Source: Otis tarda (Eukaryota > Chordata > Aves > Otidiformes > Otididae). From it: a DNA stretch of 64,000 bases. Made by a program: the position numbers and the translations under genes. The DNA is taken from contig CM048554.1 in the NCBI GenBank assembly GCA_026413225.1, positions 69,308,463 to 69,372,462 of the forward strand, in the 5' to 3' direction. Shown here piece by piece: positions 1 to 12,900 of the stretch. The notes beneath the pieces are model-generated. The model searched no databases, was not told where the DNA came from, and saw nothing but the letters and a program-made list of their open reading frames with translations. The number at the start of each line of letters is the position of its first letter. The stretch's first letter is position 1.

Positions 1-1439
1 AGGGACAAGCACAAGGTCTTAGGTGTCATCTTCCAGATGCCCAGTGACCCAAATCCAGCACCACAGCTGGGGAACACTGACTGTTGTCTACAACCCAGTT
101 CCACAGACAGAAATTTCTATATTAAGTGTGAAGTTTTGCTTTTTTTTTTTTAAAGAAAATGGAGTATTGTCATAGGCTAGTTGAAGACTGTTGATTCAAC
201 TCAAGAACCATTGATTAGAGCCAGTCAATGTGCACCAGTTTTCAGTATTTCACCATTTGTATTCAATTTACTTTGGAACATGATTATAAGAAAAAAAAGA
301 CAGCATATGAAACACTCTGTGCTGTCATAGACATCACAGGAACACGCTAGGTCATTGGGCAATTGGGGTAGGGGTCCCCATTCCTCACCCTGGGGCCAGC
401 TGGAATGAGTCAGTCAGACATTGCCCTCAAAAAGATCCCATTAAACATTTCAAGGAAAACAGGAAGTTTTTTTTTCAGGTTTTATGAAACAATATGTTTA
501 AATGAGTCAGACTCTAAGAGTTCTGTGAGAAAATACAAAACCCATCACCTGCCCCTGGAAAGCACAGCCTTTGTAATATAAGTAAGCAGTATAGATTACA
601 GTTTCATTCTCCTGCCTCTTCCAACATTAAAGCTATAATAAAATTAAAAGGCAGACTAGCCATTCCTTTTTCCTAGCCCTGATGACAAATATAATGAATA
701 AAAAGCTAGTCTGTACTGACTAATGTACTAATACTGCATGTTGACCTCTTTTTAGTATACCAGTTCATGTATGCATACAAATATCTCCTTCTCTTAAGCA
801 CATTGTTACTGAAATACTATCTGTTTGCAGCCAAGCTTTATCAACCTACAAGGTAACAAATAGGGAAAAATTGAGCACCATAATAAAGTTCTGGCTTAAG
901 AGACAGTGAGTCACAGAGCTCTATTCCCAGTCTGTTCAGATTGAAAAGTTAAAAATGTGAGGGACAAAGGAAAGGATAGATGCAAAGCTCTGACAAAGGA
1001 ATAAACACACATGATGAATGCTTGCTATATTCCATAGTGCTAATAGGTGCCACTGTATCACAGTGAAGAGAGTGGTGTCAAAATATTCCACTTCCATGCG
1101 AGTAGATTGTCCAGAAAATAAAATGCAACTGGATATAAATTAAAATGTTAAAACAAAAGGGAGAAATAGGGATACTAAAGAAGACTATAATGGGCCTTCT
1201 TATTTGCATAAATCTTTACTGTGGTCGATAATGTTTCTCTGATTTATGTGGAGATACTTTACATCAACTAATTTGAGGCTAAACTCAGATTTTTACTGGA
1301 TGTTTACTTTGTGTAAAGGTTAGTGTTGAGTATCCTGGATTTAACCTATTTGCTTATTCAAAATACGCACTTAAGCACAGTAGCAGTCTCTCAGCAGGTA
1401 TTTTGATGATGACAATATCGTTAAATATCTAAAATAAGA
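1..1439. other. AT-rich unique spacer, no gene seen
   Basis: Mixed-composition AT-rich DNA with short A and T runs. I see no frame with recognisable protein similarity, no transposon end and no RNA gene. It is likely intergenic or intronic background. Confidence 0.6.
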
Positions 1440-1457
1440 TTTTTTTTTTTTTTTTTT
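1440..1457. repeat. Poly-T tract (18 T)
   Basis: An uninterrupted run of 18 T. On the minus strand this is a poly-A run. I looked for a retrocopy ending here and found no AATAAA 10-30 bases upstream on the minus strand, so a plain homopolymer is the safer reading. Confidence 0.85.
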
Positions 1458-4036
1458 ACTTTGCCTCTGTACTTGATATGGTAAAATACTGATAAATAGC
1501 AGTATATTTCTCTGTACTGGAACAGGAATGACATCAGTTTGGTAACACGAGTTGGTACCTTAACTATGTGACAAAGGCTGGAGAGGGCTGCGTAACAAAC
1601 CAACAGACTTGCATAGGTGACATTATGGTGTTTGTGGAAGTTTTTTTGTTTCATAAAAGAGCCAATCACATACAGTAAACAACAACAAAAATTGCTTTAT
1701 TGTCACAAATCATCATCCCCCCTTCTACATTTGCCTTCAAATCTTTGTTTTCCCCACCTTCCAGTTTGCTTTCTTTAATTCAGTGCCCACAGCAATTTTC
1801 CTTGGAAGCAGCTAAAGCTACAATCTAGAACTGCTGCAAGCTCTCCTTCAGCAAAGCCCTAACCCTGCCAATAGCTGCCATCATTCAAGTGGCACTTGCT
1901 GGTGTGATAGCAGAGAGTTGCAGCAATTTCTTTCCACTTTTCCATACCTTATATCCCCAGCTGTTCTAAGGGGGTGAGCACCTTGCTGGTTTGATGAGGT
2001 CTAAAAAACTCAGTGATAATTATTGTGCTGGCAGTGCTGAAGGCAGCCAGCATCACTAAGGCAGGAATTGGAATGCAGCCCAAACAACATAGCAGAATCC
2101 ACTAATTTGTTGCACTGAATATTTTGTTGTAAGAAATAATCATGAGCCTTGTGATAGACTATGAAACGCAAATTAAATTGCCTCAGCCAGACTCTTCTAC
2201 AGTGCATAGTTAAAAAAAAAAAAAGAGAGAGAGAGAGAGATTTTTAGGTTAGCTGCTTATTAAATCTACCCATTTTGAATGCTTTGGTTTGTTAGTAAAT
2301 GACCTCCTCGAATTATAAAAAAAACCCAACTCATCTATCCAATCATGACCTGTCAAAAAATAAATATTTATATTTTTTTTTGACCAATTTACTGTGGATT
2401 AGATTAGGAGAGGAAAGCTAACAGTGTTCAATTTAATTTCATAATGTATGCTATCTTACACGAGATTGTAAAAAATCAGTGGCGCTTTTTTCCTATAATC
2501 ATGTTAGTCAGTGTTTTAAATGATGCACGCCTACTGACTTTCTAATCCTTGCTAGATAGTATCTTTTAATACAATTATTTGAGGCTAACTACAATGTATT
2601 TTTCAAAGTGGACTCCTATTATTAATGAAACAATAGGAAAAAATAATATTTACATAGCACCAAATGTCCGCGCATTTCTTAGTGGTATAGGTGACCTCTC
2701 TAGAGAGAGCATTTTTACCTCAAGAAAAGATAATCTGATAATATTGTGTGTGCTGCTTCTCTGCTAAAGCAAGCGCATACCTTTACGCAATGAATGCTGC
2801 ACCTGCTGGTTCCTGCTTTGTGTTGCACGGCAGTGTTTTGACTGTGGTAATGGTCTACCCTGTAGTCTGTCTCTAGCCTGATGCCACACTGATTAGAACT
2901 CTCTTTCCAATGAAGATGCAGGCAACTGACCTCCCTGGCAAATAGTCTAGGTGGAAAAGGAACTTGTGTTAACGGGAAATGCCTTCTTTCCAAGTAGCAA
3001 AAAATAACCAAAGCAGAGTCAACCTCTTTCACCCCTGCTGCTCTGCTGCTGCAGCCAAGGAAAGAAAAAATCAATGCCCATTCAAAATGCCCTGCTTTTG
3101 ACAGGTAGTTCTACACTGGAGAGAAGAAGGAATAGATAAAGCTAGCGCACATCTGGGAAAATATGAAGAAAAAACAGGAATCATCGAGTTTTCCCTTAAT
3201 TTATCTCACAATACAAGAAAATAATGCCAAAAAGTAAAACTCCAGGGCAAAGACAGCTTTGTTTTGTGGGCAACAAACCAAAGTGCCAGCAGATTTCTGC
3301 CGAGAGCAGCCAATGGTTGTCAGTATCTATGATATTTTTGAAGTGATGTTCAAGATCTCACATTGCGAGAAGCTCAGGTAGGAACAACTGATTCCTGCAT
3401 AGCTGCTCTTCCCTTGGTGAAACTGCCTTCCCTGCTGTGGTGAATGCTACTAAACTGCGATCAAGTGTCTTCCTTCATGCCTTGCGCAAAATTATGTTTC
3501 ACCACATACATCGCTGTAACGTGGATGCTCCACGCAGTGGAGCAAATAAACCTTCCCCATGTAATGACACTACTTTCCTAGGAAAAAAAGACACTGGCCC
3601 ATCCCAGTCACAATTTCTATTTAGAAAGCAGAGGTGAGGTGCAACCTACCTAATTTAGGACCCTGACTTCTGTCTACATTTCAGGTATTGAACCTCCACC
3701 AAATTTCTGATATACTTAATGAAAGATTGTGTCCCTGAAGGTCTCCATAGGGAGATCTGATGTGACTAAATGCAGGTACCCAACTGAGACAAAGACAATC
3801 TCATCCACCCATTTAATCTAAAATAGTTAAAATTATTACTAAATTAATTGATATAGCTGATTGTCCATGAATAAACTGTCAGCCTGTATGCTTTTCCAGG
3901 GACTGCTACAGATTCCCCATGGGATTTAGACAAAATCTTTCAATCTCAGGGTAACACATTTAGGCAGTATTTAAATCCAGAACTGTAGATTTCATTGACT
4001 TAAGCATATGGTCTTGTTCAAGTGAGTAGGGGAAGG
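1458..4036. other. Unique spacer without recognised gene
   Basis: No recognised exon. On the minus strand between about 2075 and 1960 a short frame reads as a hydrophobic stretch (ALVMLAAFSTASTIIITEFF), and an AATAAA-like signal lies further down that strand near 1700. This could be a decayed gene copy or chance, and I cannot name a family. The 119-residue minus-strand open frame at 2715-3074 has no recognisable domain and is not called as a gene. Confidence 0.5.
2212..2240. repeat. Compound microsatellite A13 then (GA)8
   Basis: Thirteen A followed by eight GA units, ending at a T run. This is an ordinary simple repeat, probably length-polymorphic. Confidence 0.9.
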
Positions 4037-4490
4037 TTATTAAGATGATCAGAGGGCTGGAGCACCTCTCCTGTGAGGACAGGCTGAGAGAGTTGGAGCT
4101 GTTCAGCCTGGAGAAGAGAAAGCTCTAGGGAGACCTTATAGTGGCCTTCCAGTACCTAACGGCAGCCTACCAGAAAGCTGGGGAGGGACTTTTGGCAAGG
4201 GCTTGCAGTGATGGGACAAGGTGTAATGACTTTAAACTGGAAGAAGGTAGGTTTAGATTAGACATAAGGAAGAAATTCTTTACTGTGAGGGTGGTGAGTC
4301 ACTGGAACAGGTTGCCCAGAGAAGTGGTGGATGCCCCATCCCTGGGGACATTCAAGGCCAGGTTGGACGGGGCTCTGAGCAACTTGATCTAGTTGGAGAT
4401 GTCCCTGTTCCTTGCAGGAGGGTTGGACTAGATGACCTTTAAAAGTCCCTTCCAACCCAAATCATTCTATGACTTTCTCTAATTATTAAG
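4037..4490 (+). mobile_element. CR1 LINE, 5'-truncated, with 8-bp target-site duplication
   Basis: Only the last part of a chicken-repeat-1 non-LTR retrotransposon remains. A plus-strand frame around 4141-4392 reads as the C-terminal end of CR1 ORF2 (reverse transcriptase polyprotein), including residues like RFRLDIRKKFFTVRVV and HWNRLPREVV, and ends with ARLDGALSNLI and a stop. The 3' UTR carries the CR1 phrase TTCCAACCCAAATCATTCTATGA. The 8-mer TTATTAAG occurs at 4037-4044 and again at 4483-4490, so it is a good target-site duplication and the inserted DNA is 4045-4482. Extreme 5' truncation is normal for CR1. The coding end is close to the copy near 45 kb, suggesting related subfamilies. 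It is not mobile. Confidence 0.93.
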
Positions 4491-6682
4491 TTCCTATCTT
4501 ATTTAAATGTTTCTGAACATTTTATTCTCTGTATCGGTTTAATCTGCAAGGTGAAAAGTCCTTAATCATAAATATTAGCTTTCAGCATTATTATACATAT
4601 TATACTATTCCACCCTTGTAAATAGAGATCAGGAACCAAAGGTGACACCAGCTAACATCCTAGCAACAATGTGATGGAGTATAAATTTGCTGAAGTGCTA
4701 TTCAATCCAGCTGCTCCTCTTCTTGTATTGCACACTACAATTAGGTTAGATTGAGAAAACATTTTGATGAACATAATTTCTTGTAAGAGAATCAACAATA
4801 CTTTTTGCTAAAGGATGTTAAGAATTGGTGGCTGAACCTTCCTAGAATACATGTTCTTTGATAAAGTTTCAGCAATACTGAACATTTGAAGAAAGTGTGC
4901 TGTAAGAAGAGGTTATATGTGGAAGTGCTGAAGTTTTCTGACTATCCAAATTTGCAAGGTAACAATATTAAAATTGTGCCTGCAAATTGTTGCAAAGAAT
5001 ATCACAACACTGAATCAATAAGCATCAAAGCGTAGATGAAATAAATTCCTGATAAATTCAAAATAAGGAACCTCCCTGGGAAAGAATAGTTAACATACAC
5101 AGTGAGTGCTCCTAAATTAACTATTACTACTCAAGAAATTATAAAACCATTCCAGATAGTTAGCATAAAATGTCAGCTTGATGATAAAGAAAAGACAAAT
5201 TTTAGAAATCATTAGGATAGAGTGGGCAATGAAACAGAGAACTGCACTATCGGAAACAGCACTGCACTTGCAGCAGTAGACACAACAAAACTGGAAAAGT
5301 CCAAAGAAATATAAAAGGTATGATCAGAATGGTAGAGGATTTCTATTGAGGACAGACTAAACCAATTAGGACTCTTGAAGTCAGTAAAGAGAGTGCTGTA
5401 GGAGCATATGAAAAAGTCTTTAAAATCAAGGATGATATAAAGTAAATAAGTAGGGAACGAGTTTTATTATTTCTCCTAGTACTAGCCATAAAGGCAGCCA
5501 GCTGCAATGATGTGAGAAAAACTGAAAACAAAAAAAAAAGCAAATATTTTTCCACAGGGTGAATAATGAAACTGGGAGCAATATTACCACAGGCTTTTCT
5601 GTCTTAGAAAAAAAAAAAGATAATTTAATGGAAAATTAATCCATTGATAACAGTTAAAAATGATCATGTGGCCACAGCCTTTGGTTTAAGAAGTCTCATA
5701 ATTACCAATTGCTGAAATCTGAGAGAATAAATTGAAGAAATGTTTGAGCTCTACAGGGTCCTGCACCGTTCACTAGGCAACTGCTACTGACTGCCGCTTG
5801 AGGCAAGCTTCTCTGCTTAGGTGATCTTTTGTTCTCATCTAATATGGCTTTTTTATCTTCCATTTGAAGCAGCTGACAGCTTTTTTTTTTCCTTTTTTTT
5901 CAATTTAAATTGCAGTGAAATTACTGCAAAATCACAAATCATGTTAAAACTACGCCCATCAACAGCATACAAGAATGTGTATACTTACGCTTAAATCACA
6001 GAATATTATGTCTTCAGGCTTTTGAAAGTGTTAAGATTTAAATTGGGTCAGGAACAAAACCAATATGATCTGAGATCATATTGCCTAAACTTATTTACAA
6101 AATTACTTTTAAACACAATCATTTCAGAGATATCCCCCCCCTTTACATTTCAGTAACACTGCAGGACATTAATCTCTTCTCAGGTCCTGTAAAAAGCTGC
6201 TCTCTAGTGGCTAATGGCAAAGACCAAGAATTAGGAGAATATAAAATGAAATAACTTCCTTTATTTACAATTCCTCATCCTTTTTTTTTTCACATTTTAA
6301 TGTCTTTGCTCATGTTACATAACCTTGATGTTGAACAGCACTAGCCAAAAATTTTTGAAAAATACTATAAAAGGGCCCACTTACTTACACGTCGAAACAG
6401 GGGGACAAAGGGAGTGGGCAAAGCTGAGGCACAAATCAAGCATTTGTGAATAAATGGAGACTACAAGAAACCTTGAGCCTAGTTTGGATTTATCCATCCT
6501 TTGAGATGGTTAACTTTTGTCTACCCTGGAATAGGTATTGCTGTGCTGATCCTACTCAGCTACTCCTCTTCAATTGTTCTGCTCCTCTGTGGTCATTAGC
6601 AAGCCTAAATAAACATATAAATGCATTTGTAAGTCTGTTACTCTGCCTTTTAACCAAAGACTCTTGCAAAAGGACATGAAAC
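4491..6682. other. AT-rich unique spacer
   Basis: No gene recognised. It contains A/T runs and a near-perfect 23-bp palindrome at 6061-6083 (listed separately). Open frames here are under 80 codons and show no domain. Confidence 0.55.
6061..6083. repeat. Perfect inverted repeat, 11-bp arms, 1-nt centre
   Basis: CAATATGATCT, one G, then AGATCATATTG: the arms are exact reverse complements. With a single central base it would extrude as a cruciform rather than form a stable RNA hairpin. Function unknown; such palindromes also arise by chance in AT-rich DNA. Confidence 0.85.
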
Positions 6683-6830
6683 ATCACTGTCTTCATTTCA
6701 AAAATAAGGACCTGAAGAATGAGAATGATAAAGACCTACCAAAATTCACCTAAACAACAGGTAAATACTCCAGCACAGAGAATAGCTGACATGTCCTCAG
6801 TCCTGCTGAGAGCCCTAATCAGTGAAGTAT
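6683..6830 (-). repeat. Possible MIR/CORE-SINE-like relic
   Basis: The plus strand resembles the complement of an old MIR-type SINE or L2 tail: a TTTCAAAAATAAGGACCTGAAGA phrase like the MIR core 'fraction of T-A-rich then GAAACTGAGG', followed by a CCTCAGTCCTGCTGAGAGCCC phrase like the B-box side. Similarity is by eye and weak, so this is a suggestion only. Confidence 0.25.
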
Positions 6831-7446
6831 AAAGCCTTTGCTTGCACCGAAGACAACTGTTAGGTAGCACTTATGTTTCATTATCAGGAACCAGAAGAAA
6901 GCCATCTATCTTTTTATGATAAATATCTGTTACTTGTATTATTATCTGGCTCTAATAATATATACCATGATAAAATGTAAGACTGTGAGGTACATTAATA
7001 ATAAGGTGATGGTGTTCCTGATGCTTTAAAAACATTCAAAATATGAACACCTCTTTATTTTAATTCGTCCTTTAATGGGATGAACATTAGCTGGCATAGC
7101 ACCAAGAGGTGGCACATCTGGTAACTGCCACAGGATACAGCTCCACTCAAAAATGTCACTGTAACAAGAAAAAATCACTAAGTGCATTTTCAAACTAAAA
7201 AAAAAAAAATCACTCAGATATGGCAGATTAGTGCACCTCATGCAAGCTGCACCACAGGACAGAAAATGTCTTTTGCAAGCTTAGACTGTAATGCTTGAGG
7301 AGAAAATACATACCCTATGAAGCCTGGATAGGAAGAATGGAATAGCAGATGAAAAACTCCACTGAGTGCTTCATCAGCCACCTGCCAACCACTGAATGGT
7401 AGCCAGTGAAAAAGCTGCACCTTATTAAGTTATAAAACGGAAGGTG

Positions 7447-7615
7447 AAGTTGGCGCTAGTGGTAAAGTGCAGCAATTTGGGGTAATGATGTATAGCTTAT
7501 GCTAAGCATAAGAAATTCAAGTTCTGCTTTGAAAATAGCAGGGGTAACTGAAATAATGAGTGGTGGGCAAGGCACACCACTGACTAGCCTTGTCTTCCTA
7601 TATGCCTAACCTCCA
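7447..7615 (+). repeat. Possible tRNA-derived SINE relic (MIR-like)
   Basis: TGGCGCTAGTGG at 7451-7462 resembles a Pol III A box, and AATTCAAGTTC at 7514-7524 resembles a B box. The text after it (GGGCAAGGCAC and a C/T-rich stretch) is in the same order as in MIR-type SINEs. It does not fold as a tRNA that I can support: no convincing acceptor stem. A 17-bp palindrome (CTTATGCT-A-AGCATAAG, 7496-7512) lies between the two boxes. An ancient SINE or a chance match are both possible. Confidence 0.3.
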
Positions 7616-7815
7616 CCTTGAAGCACCTGAACTAGCAATCTATTTGCTGTGGGCCACAGGACATGAATAAGCCAATGAGAGTGGCAAACAGGTTGGATAA
7701 GGGAGTTTCCTCCTTAGATCATCTAGCTAGGACTTTGCAGTTTCCTTGAGATGCAGGTAGCTATGAGTTCTAGCCTCCTTGACCTTCTACAGTTACATTA
7801 TGTGACAGAAGACAT

Positions 7816-8080
7816 ATCATAGAATCATAGAATGGTTGAGGTTGGAAGGGACCTTAAAGATCATCTATTTCCAACCTCCCTGCCATGGGCAGTGACACCT
7901 TGCACTAGATAAGATCACTCAAAGCCCCATCCAACCGGGCCTTGAACACTTCCAGGGATGGGGCATCCACAGGTTCTCTGGGCAACCTTTTCCAATGCCT
8001 CACCACCCCTATAGTAAATAATTTGTTCATTATGTCTAATCTAAACCTACCCTGTTCCAGTTTAAAGCCATCCTTTTTAG
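7816..8080 (-). mobile_element. CR1 LINE 3' fragment (minus strand)
   Basis: It begins with ATCATAGAATCATAGAATGG and GGTTGGAAGGGACCTTAAAG, the reverse complement of the avian CR1 3' terminus with its short terminal repeat unit. It then runs through the complement of the ORF2 end (CCTTGAACACTTCCAGGGATGG, then the FFT/RLDIRK-coding part near 8000-8050). It is truncated near 8080, where sequence turns A-rich. No target-site duplication was identified. Moderately diverged, immobile. Confidence 0.92.
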
Positions 8081-9299
8081 AAAAAGGAAAAATAAAAATA
8101 AACCAGACTCTTTTTAAGATACCTCCAAACCATGATTACAGCACTTTCTTCTTCTTGTGAATCCACAAAGGTAAATGACTAGAGATAACTGAAAGCACAA
8201 GCAGTACACAGCCAGTTGGTATCAGAAGTCTATAGATAAACTGCAATATTGTAGCTATGATATGACAATTTCATTGCCTTGGAAAGCGAAAGTGATACCA
8301 ATGGCAAACAGGTAATGATTAAAAAGACAGAGATCTGGACACAGAAAGCAATAAGGTAGGGGACCAGCCTTCTTTTCCTCTTATTTTAAGCCAGCAAACA
8401 TGATTTAAGCTAAACTAGGCTGACAGCACTTGAAAAAAAAGTTTACTTATGTACACGTCTAATATGGACTTACAAATCCGAGCTTCTTATCTCCGTGGTT
8501 TTTAACGATTTGGGTCACTAATGTGGGCAACATGAAAAATGACTCTACTTGCACCTAGATATTATGACTATCATCGCAGGCAACTTAGTAATACTGTCTG
8601 AGGGATAATATCAGATATCTCAACACAGTCAAAATAACACAAACCAATATACACATACACACACTGCAGAAAAATTGAATTTTTTTTTTTTGCACAAACA
8701 TTTGGGATAGTGCTAAGAAATTGTTAAAAAGAAAGCAAGCGTTATAGCGTTATGGTGTATGTTAATGTGATATTTTTCATTCTCATTGTGTTTCTTAACC
8801 TGTACTGTTTCTCCACGTCACTGTGCTCCTGGCACTGTCCTTCATCGGTAGCAGTTCATGCAGCTGAGGAATCCCATGTTGTCCTTCCAGAGCCTGTTTC
8901 ATGGGCTATTGCCTAACACAAGTTTGCATGATTTGCACACAAAAATGCTTGCTAGGGCAGCATTTGATTACTAAAGCCAATCAAACTACTGTAATTCGAT
9001 GCATGTATATAGTAGACTGCCTCAAAAACTAGACAGAAGTCATATTAACCTGTACTATTCACTTTACTTGATGTTTTTCTGAGGAGGATTTTTATGAGAA
9101 ATCACCTCAGATTTTGGTGCTTAGCTTTTTATTTATTTAATTCAACACTATAAATTAAGAAATTCATCATTAGTGAACAACAGTATAAACCTTATAGTTA
9201 TTAGAAATATGAAGCCCAGACATGAACAAAGCTCAGATGAAAGAAAACATCTCTAAGTGGTATCGTTTCCCTTCCAGTATTGTTAATGAAGTCACGTTT
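8081..9299. other. Unique spacer
   Basis: AT-rich DNA with short homopolymers and a CA-rich patch near 8650. No gene, RNA or transposon end recognised. Confidence 0.55.
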
Positions 9300-9902
9300 C
9301 ACTTAAAAACCTACACTGAGCACAGGTGCCGGTGAGGGGCTGCAGGGTGGCCTCCTTGAGGAGAAGATGGGGCTGTTCCATGCCGGACACAGCCAGTTGC
9401 AGTCAGCTCCAGTGCACCCACTGCAAGGCATGGCTGAACGCCGCAGCCAAGATGACGGCGCCTCAGGGAAAGCCTCTGTGAGGAAGGGCAAAATGCTGCC
9501 TAGGAGCAATAAGTGAGGGAAAAAAAGTGTGGAGAGGAACTGACACAGACTGAACCCAAACCCCTAAGCCCCCATTTCCCTATCCCCTGTACCACTCAGG
9601 TGGGGAAGCAGAGGAGTTAGGAATGAAGGAGTGATGGTGAGCTTGAGAAAAAGGGTGTGTGGGGGAAAGTGTTTAATTTTTGTTTCTCACCATGCAAATC
9701 CATTTTAATTGGCAATAAATTAAGTTAATTTTTCCTCAAGTCAAGTCTGTTTTGTCTGTGATAGTAATTGGTGAGTGGTCTCCCTGCCTTTATCCTGACC
9801 CACCAGGTTTTTCATCGTATTTTCTGCCCCTGTCCTGTTGAGGAAGGGGAGTGAGAACAGCGGAGTGAGTGTCTAGCAACTGGCCAAGGACAACCCACCA
9901 CA
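9300..9902 (+). mobile_element. Old avian ERV LTR, 3' part (solo-type)
   Basis: GC-richer island that ends in an LTR-like ACCACA at 9902. It contains, in order, a purine-rich stretch, CCCCCATTTCCCTATCCCC, a polyadenylation signal AATAAA at 9714-9719, and CTCAAGTCAAGTCTGTTTTG followed by GTGATAGTAATTGGTGAGTG. The same order of motifs occurs in the younger LTRs at 32.0-33.1 and 36.9-38.0 kb, so it belongs to a related ERVK-like LTR group but is clearly older. Its 5' end is uncertain, and no interior is attached. Confidence 0.8.
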
Positions 9903-12900
9903 AAACTGAGAGAAACATAAACACATTAGACCTGAGTTAATACTACAGAAGCTATTTATTGGATAAAAAATATTGCTCTTAATGATTATGATTCTGATTA
10001 ATGATAACTTTCTCAGGATTTTTATAATTATTGACCATTTCTACGGAAGTCCATAAAAACTGCAGGTGGTGGTTCACCATGTCTGAGGCCTTCAATTTTT
10101 AAATAACTTTTGTTCAGAACTGGTTTATATCAGTTACATGTATACTTAGCACAGCAGCCTGTACCAGTAATTTAATTGATCAAAATTTCTTTGAAAAATA
10201 AGGTCTCTGGCTTTTCAAAATGTGAGCTGTTTTACTAACCTGCATGAAAAACACTTTGTTTTATCAGGAACTATACTGCTACTGGAGCTGTAGTGAATCT
10301 ATTCTGCTCTGACTTACCTAACGTATTCTACAAAGCCTTTGATTATTTTGGTTGAGCTTGCCTTGTCTTGCTGGCCTTTATAGAAAACAGAAGGCACAAA
10401 AGATAACTGATGTTTCCCCATCTGTCTCCTTAATAAATGCCCTCTGCTACAAAGGACTGGTGTGCGGACAAGAAAATAGGACTCACTTATCAAACCATAC
10501 ACCGAGTGCCGCCAGAGATTCAAGCTGTGTTTTGATAAGGATTTCCTGGATGATGTGACAAAATTCTGCCTGAATCTCAGAGGTATCTCAGGCATCTGGC
10601 AAAAACGCTTCATCCAGATCATGAAAACAAATCACTTTTAATTAGTCAAGTCCTAAAGCCCATCTCTCCCCTCCGTTGGGAAAAAAAAACCAAAAAAAAT
10701 CCAAACCAACAGCTCCAGCTAAAAAAATACCTTTGGCTCTGACATTTGAAAACATGATGCCATATTATCACCTAAAGGCCCTAAATAACATGATTAAATA
10801 ACAGGAACAAAAAGTCAAAATCTGACTTGTATGTAAACATAAAACAACTTTCACTTTGCAATCAGAAAAAACCATATGTGATTACTGTGTGCAGTGTTCA
10901 CGAATTACTAATCTGGTTTTGGGTATCTTTTTAAGTGCAGCTGTATGAAATCATGAAATGTTTTCAAATACAGACACACTAACAGCATTTTTGTTCTGGT
11001 CAGATATTTTATTACAGATAAAGCCTTGTATCTTTAAACATATCCCAAAGAAAGAGGGATCTAGATGCTTCCTTTCTTTAATCTCTCCTACCTGTGATAA
11101 ATTTCAACATGATACTAGGCACTGGTGATCCTTCCAACCTAATTGGCCAAAAGTGCTTTTCATACCAGCGCTGTGATCATGAAGGACTCTGACAAGGATG
11201 CTCCACTCTCTGTGCCTTGCATGGAGGACAAGCTCTGTTTGAATCTCACTCTGTATCTCATACCTGGCTTTCTCCCGAATACCCCATATCACCACATAGG
11301 GCCAGTTCTTCATTGTTTCTATTTCAGAAAAAGGAACTCCAGTCAAGGGACTCTCAGGTATGCTGCAGTCATAGATACACCAATTCACATCCCAGTTGAA
11401 AGAATCAATTCATCCTACTTCACTCAGAATAACCCAATTGTTCATGTGGCATGTGTATGATCTCCTTTTCAGCGTTGTGTGTTATAAGCTACTGCCAGAG
11501 GCAGAACATTGAATGAGAAAAATCAATGATCATTCCCACATGCCAAACCAAGAAAATGTCAATAGGGTGAAGCACACTCCCGTTTAAATGCCTGCAGCAC
11601 CTTCCATATGTCTTAGTAAGAAGTGGGGGTCCCTGATTGGATTAGTCCTGATAGCCTGGGAAGGAAGCAATACATTTCCCAGAGAGCTATCACTCTGGGA
11701 AAGCAGGAGGGAGAGAAAAGAGTTTATAGACTACAAAGCTCTTTGGCAAAAGGTCAAACTGTAGATAAGTGTTACTCTTCAAGGACAAAGGACAAGCAGA
11801 GATTGAAAATGGCACTGTTAAAAAAACCAAACCAAACCAAAACAAAAAAACCTCCAAAAAAGCAAACTCGCAAACTGATGAAAGAACAGAAAAAGAAATC
11901 TGTGGCATAACAATTAGATAAATTTGTGGTGCTTCTCTTTACAGACTGAAGTTTCTGGATTTGAAATAGTTCCTATGGAAAAGGATTTTCTGAATAGGTT
12001 TTATAGTTTATTTCTCTGGATACAGATCGCTCTAACAACTTGCAGAACTGCAAGAATGAGGATAACTGTAATTCTCATACTGTGGATGTTATTATCTGTG
12101 CTCTTTCTGAAAATGGAGCAACAAAATTAACCTAACATCTGAAAACAGAACAGAAGAAAGCCTGTTGTCTTGCTCTTCTCGTGAAGAGAACAGATTTTTT
12201 TTTTTTTCCCCCTTCACTGATGAAGAAAATACCTCACAGTGAAAAAAATGATTAATGGTTTGGAATGACACATCATGAAACTAGTTTTCAATTCCAAATT
12301 CTTCCTGTGATCAACAGATATAGGACTCAGGAATAAAAAGGGAAGGCTTATGCTTTTTTCTCTGGTATATGCTTTGCGTAAAGTAAAAATGTCAACTTTT
12401 TAATAATCTTTTTTGAAATAAGGTCATTGTAATGGTACTTCGGCATCAATGAAGCTTTGGTAAGACCTCAGCCAAGCATTTCAGAAATAGTCTTCTAATC
12501 CATAAGATCTACTTTGTTTTACTGCATAGGTTTGAAAAAGGGTAACCAAAATATCCTGTCTTGGAGTTTTCTAAAGCAGGCTTAACCCACTACTTTAGCA
12601 AGTACAGAAGATGAACTGATACATCCTTGAGCCCATTGCCACACTGACACTTACAGCCCCGGTTTCTTTGTGACACACTGCTATCCCAGGGAAATCCAGG
12701 CATTTCAATGTGACTTCTGTGACCTGAACCAAAGGATTGATACGTAGACATTAAATCTGACCAACTGTAGTGATGGGCAGGTCATCTAAACCACCGTCTT
12801 TAAACCACCACTGCCACAATTGCCTTGCTCCTTGTCCTGTCCTTTATGACCTTCTGATTGTCCAGCAATATATCCAGATACTAATGATAACCCTCAGTCT

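Noticed and set aside
1440-2210. Possible processed pseudogene on minus strand ending at the poly-A run
   Set aside because: The poly-A equivalent is 220 bases beyond the AATAAA-like signal, no recognisable parent protein, and no target-site duplication seen.
7447-7540. tRNA gene
   Set aside because: A- and B-box-like motifs exist but no acceptor stem, anticodon arm or proper T loop can be drawn.
10314-10622. Minus-strand 102-codon open frame
   Set aside because: No recognised domain, opposite strand also open, no clear splice or promoter context, isolated in spacer.
11104-11460. Overlapping open frames on both strands, 94 and 105 codons
   Set aside because: Both strands open over the same DNA with no known motif; likely chance.
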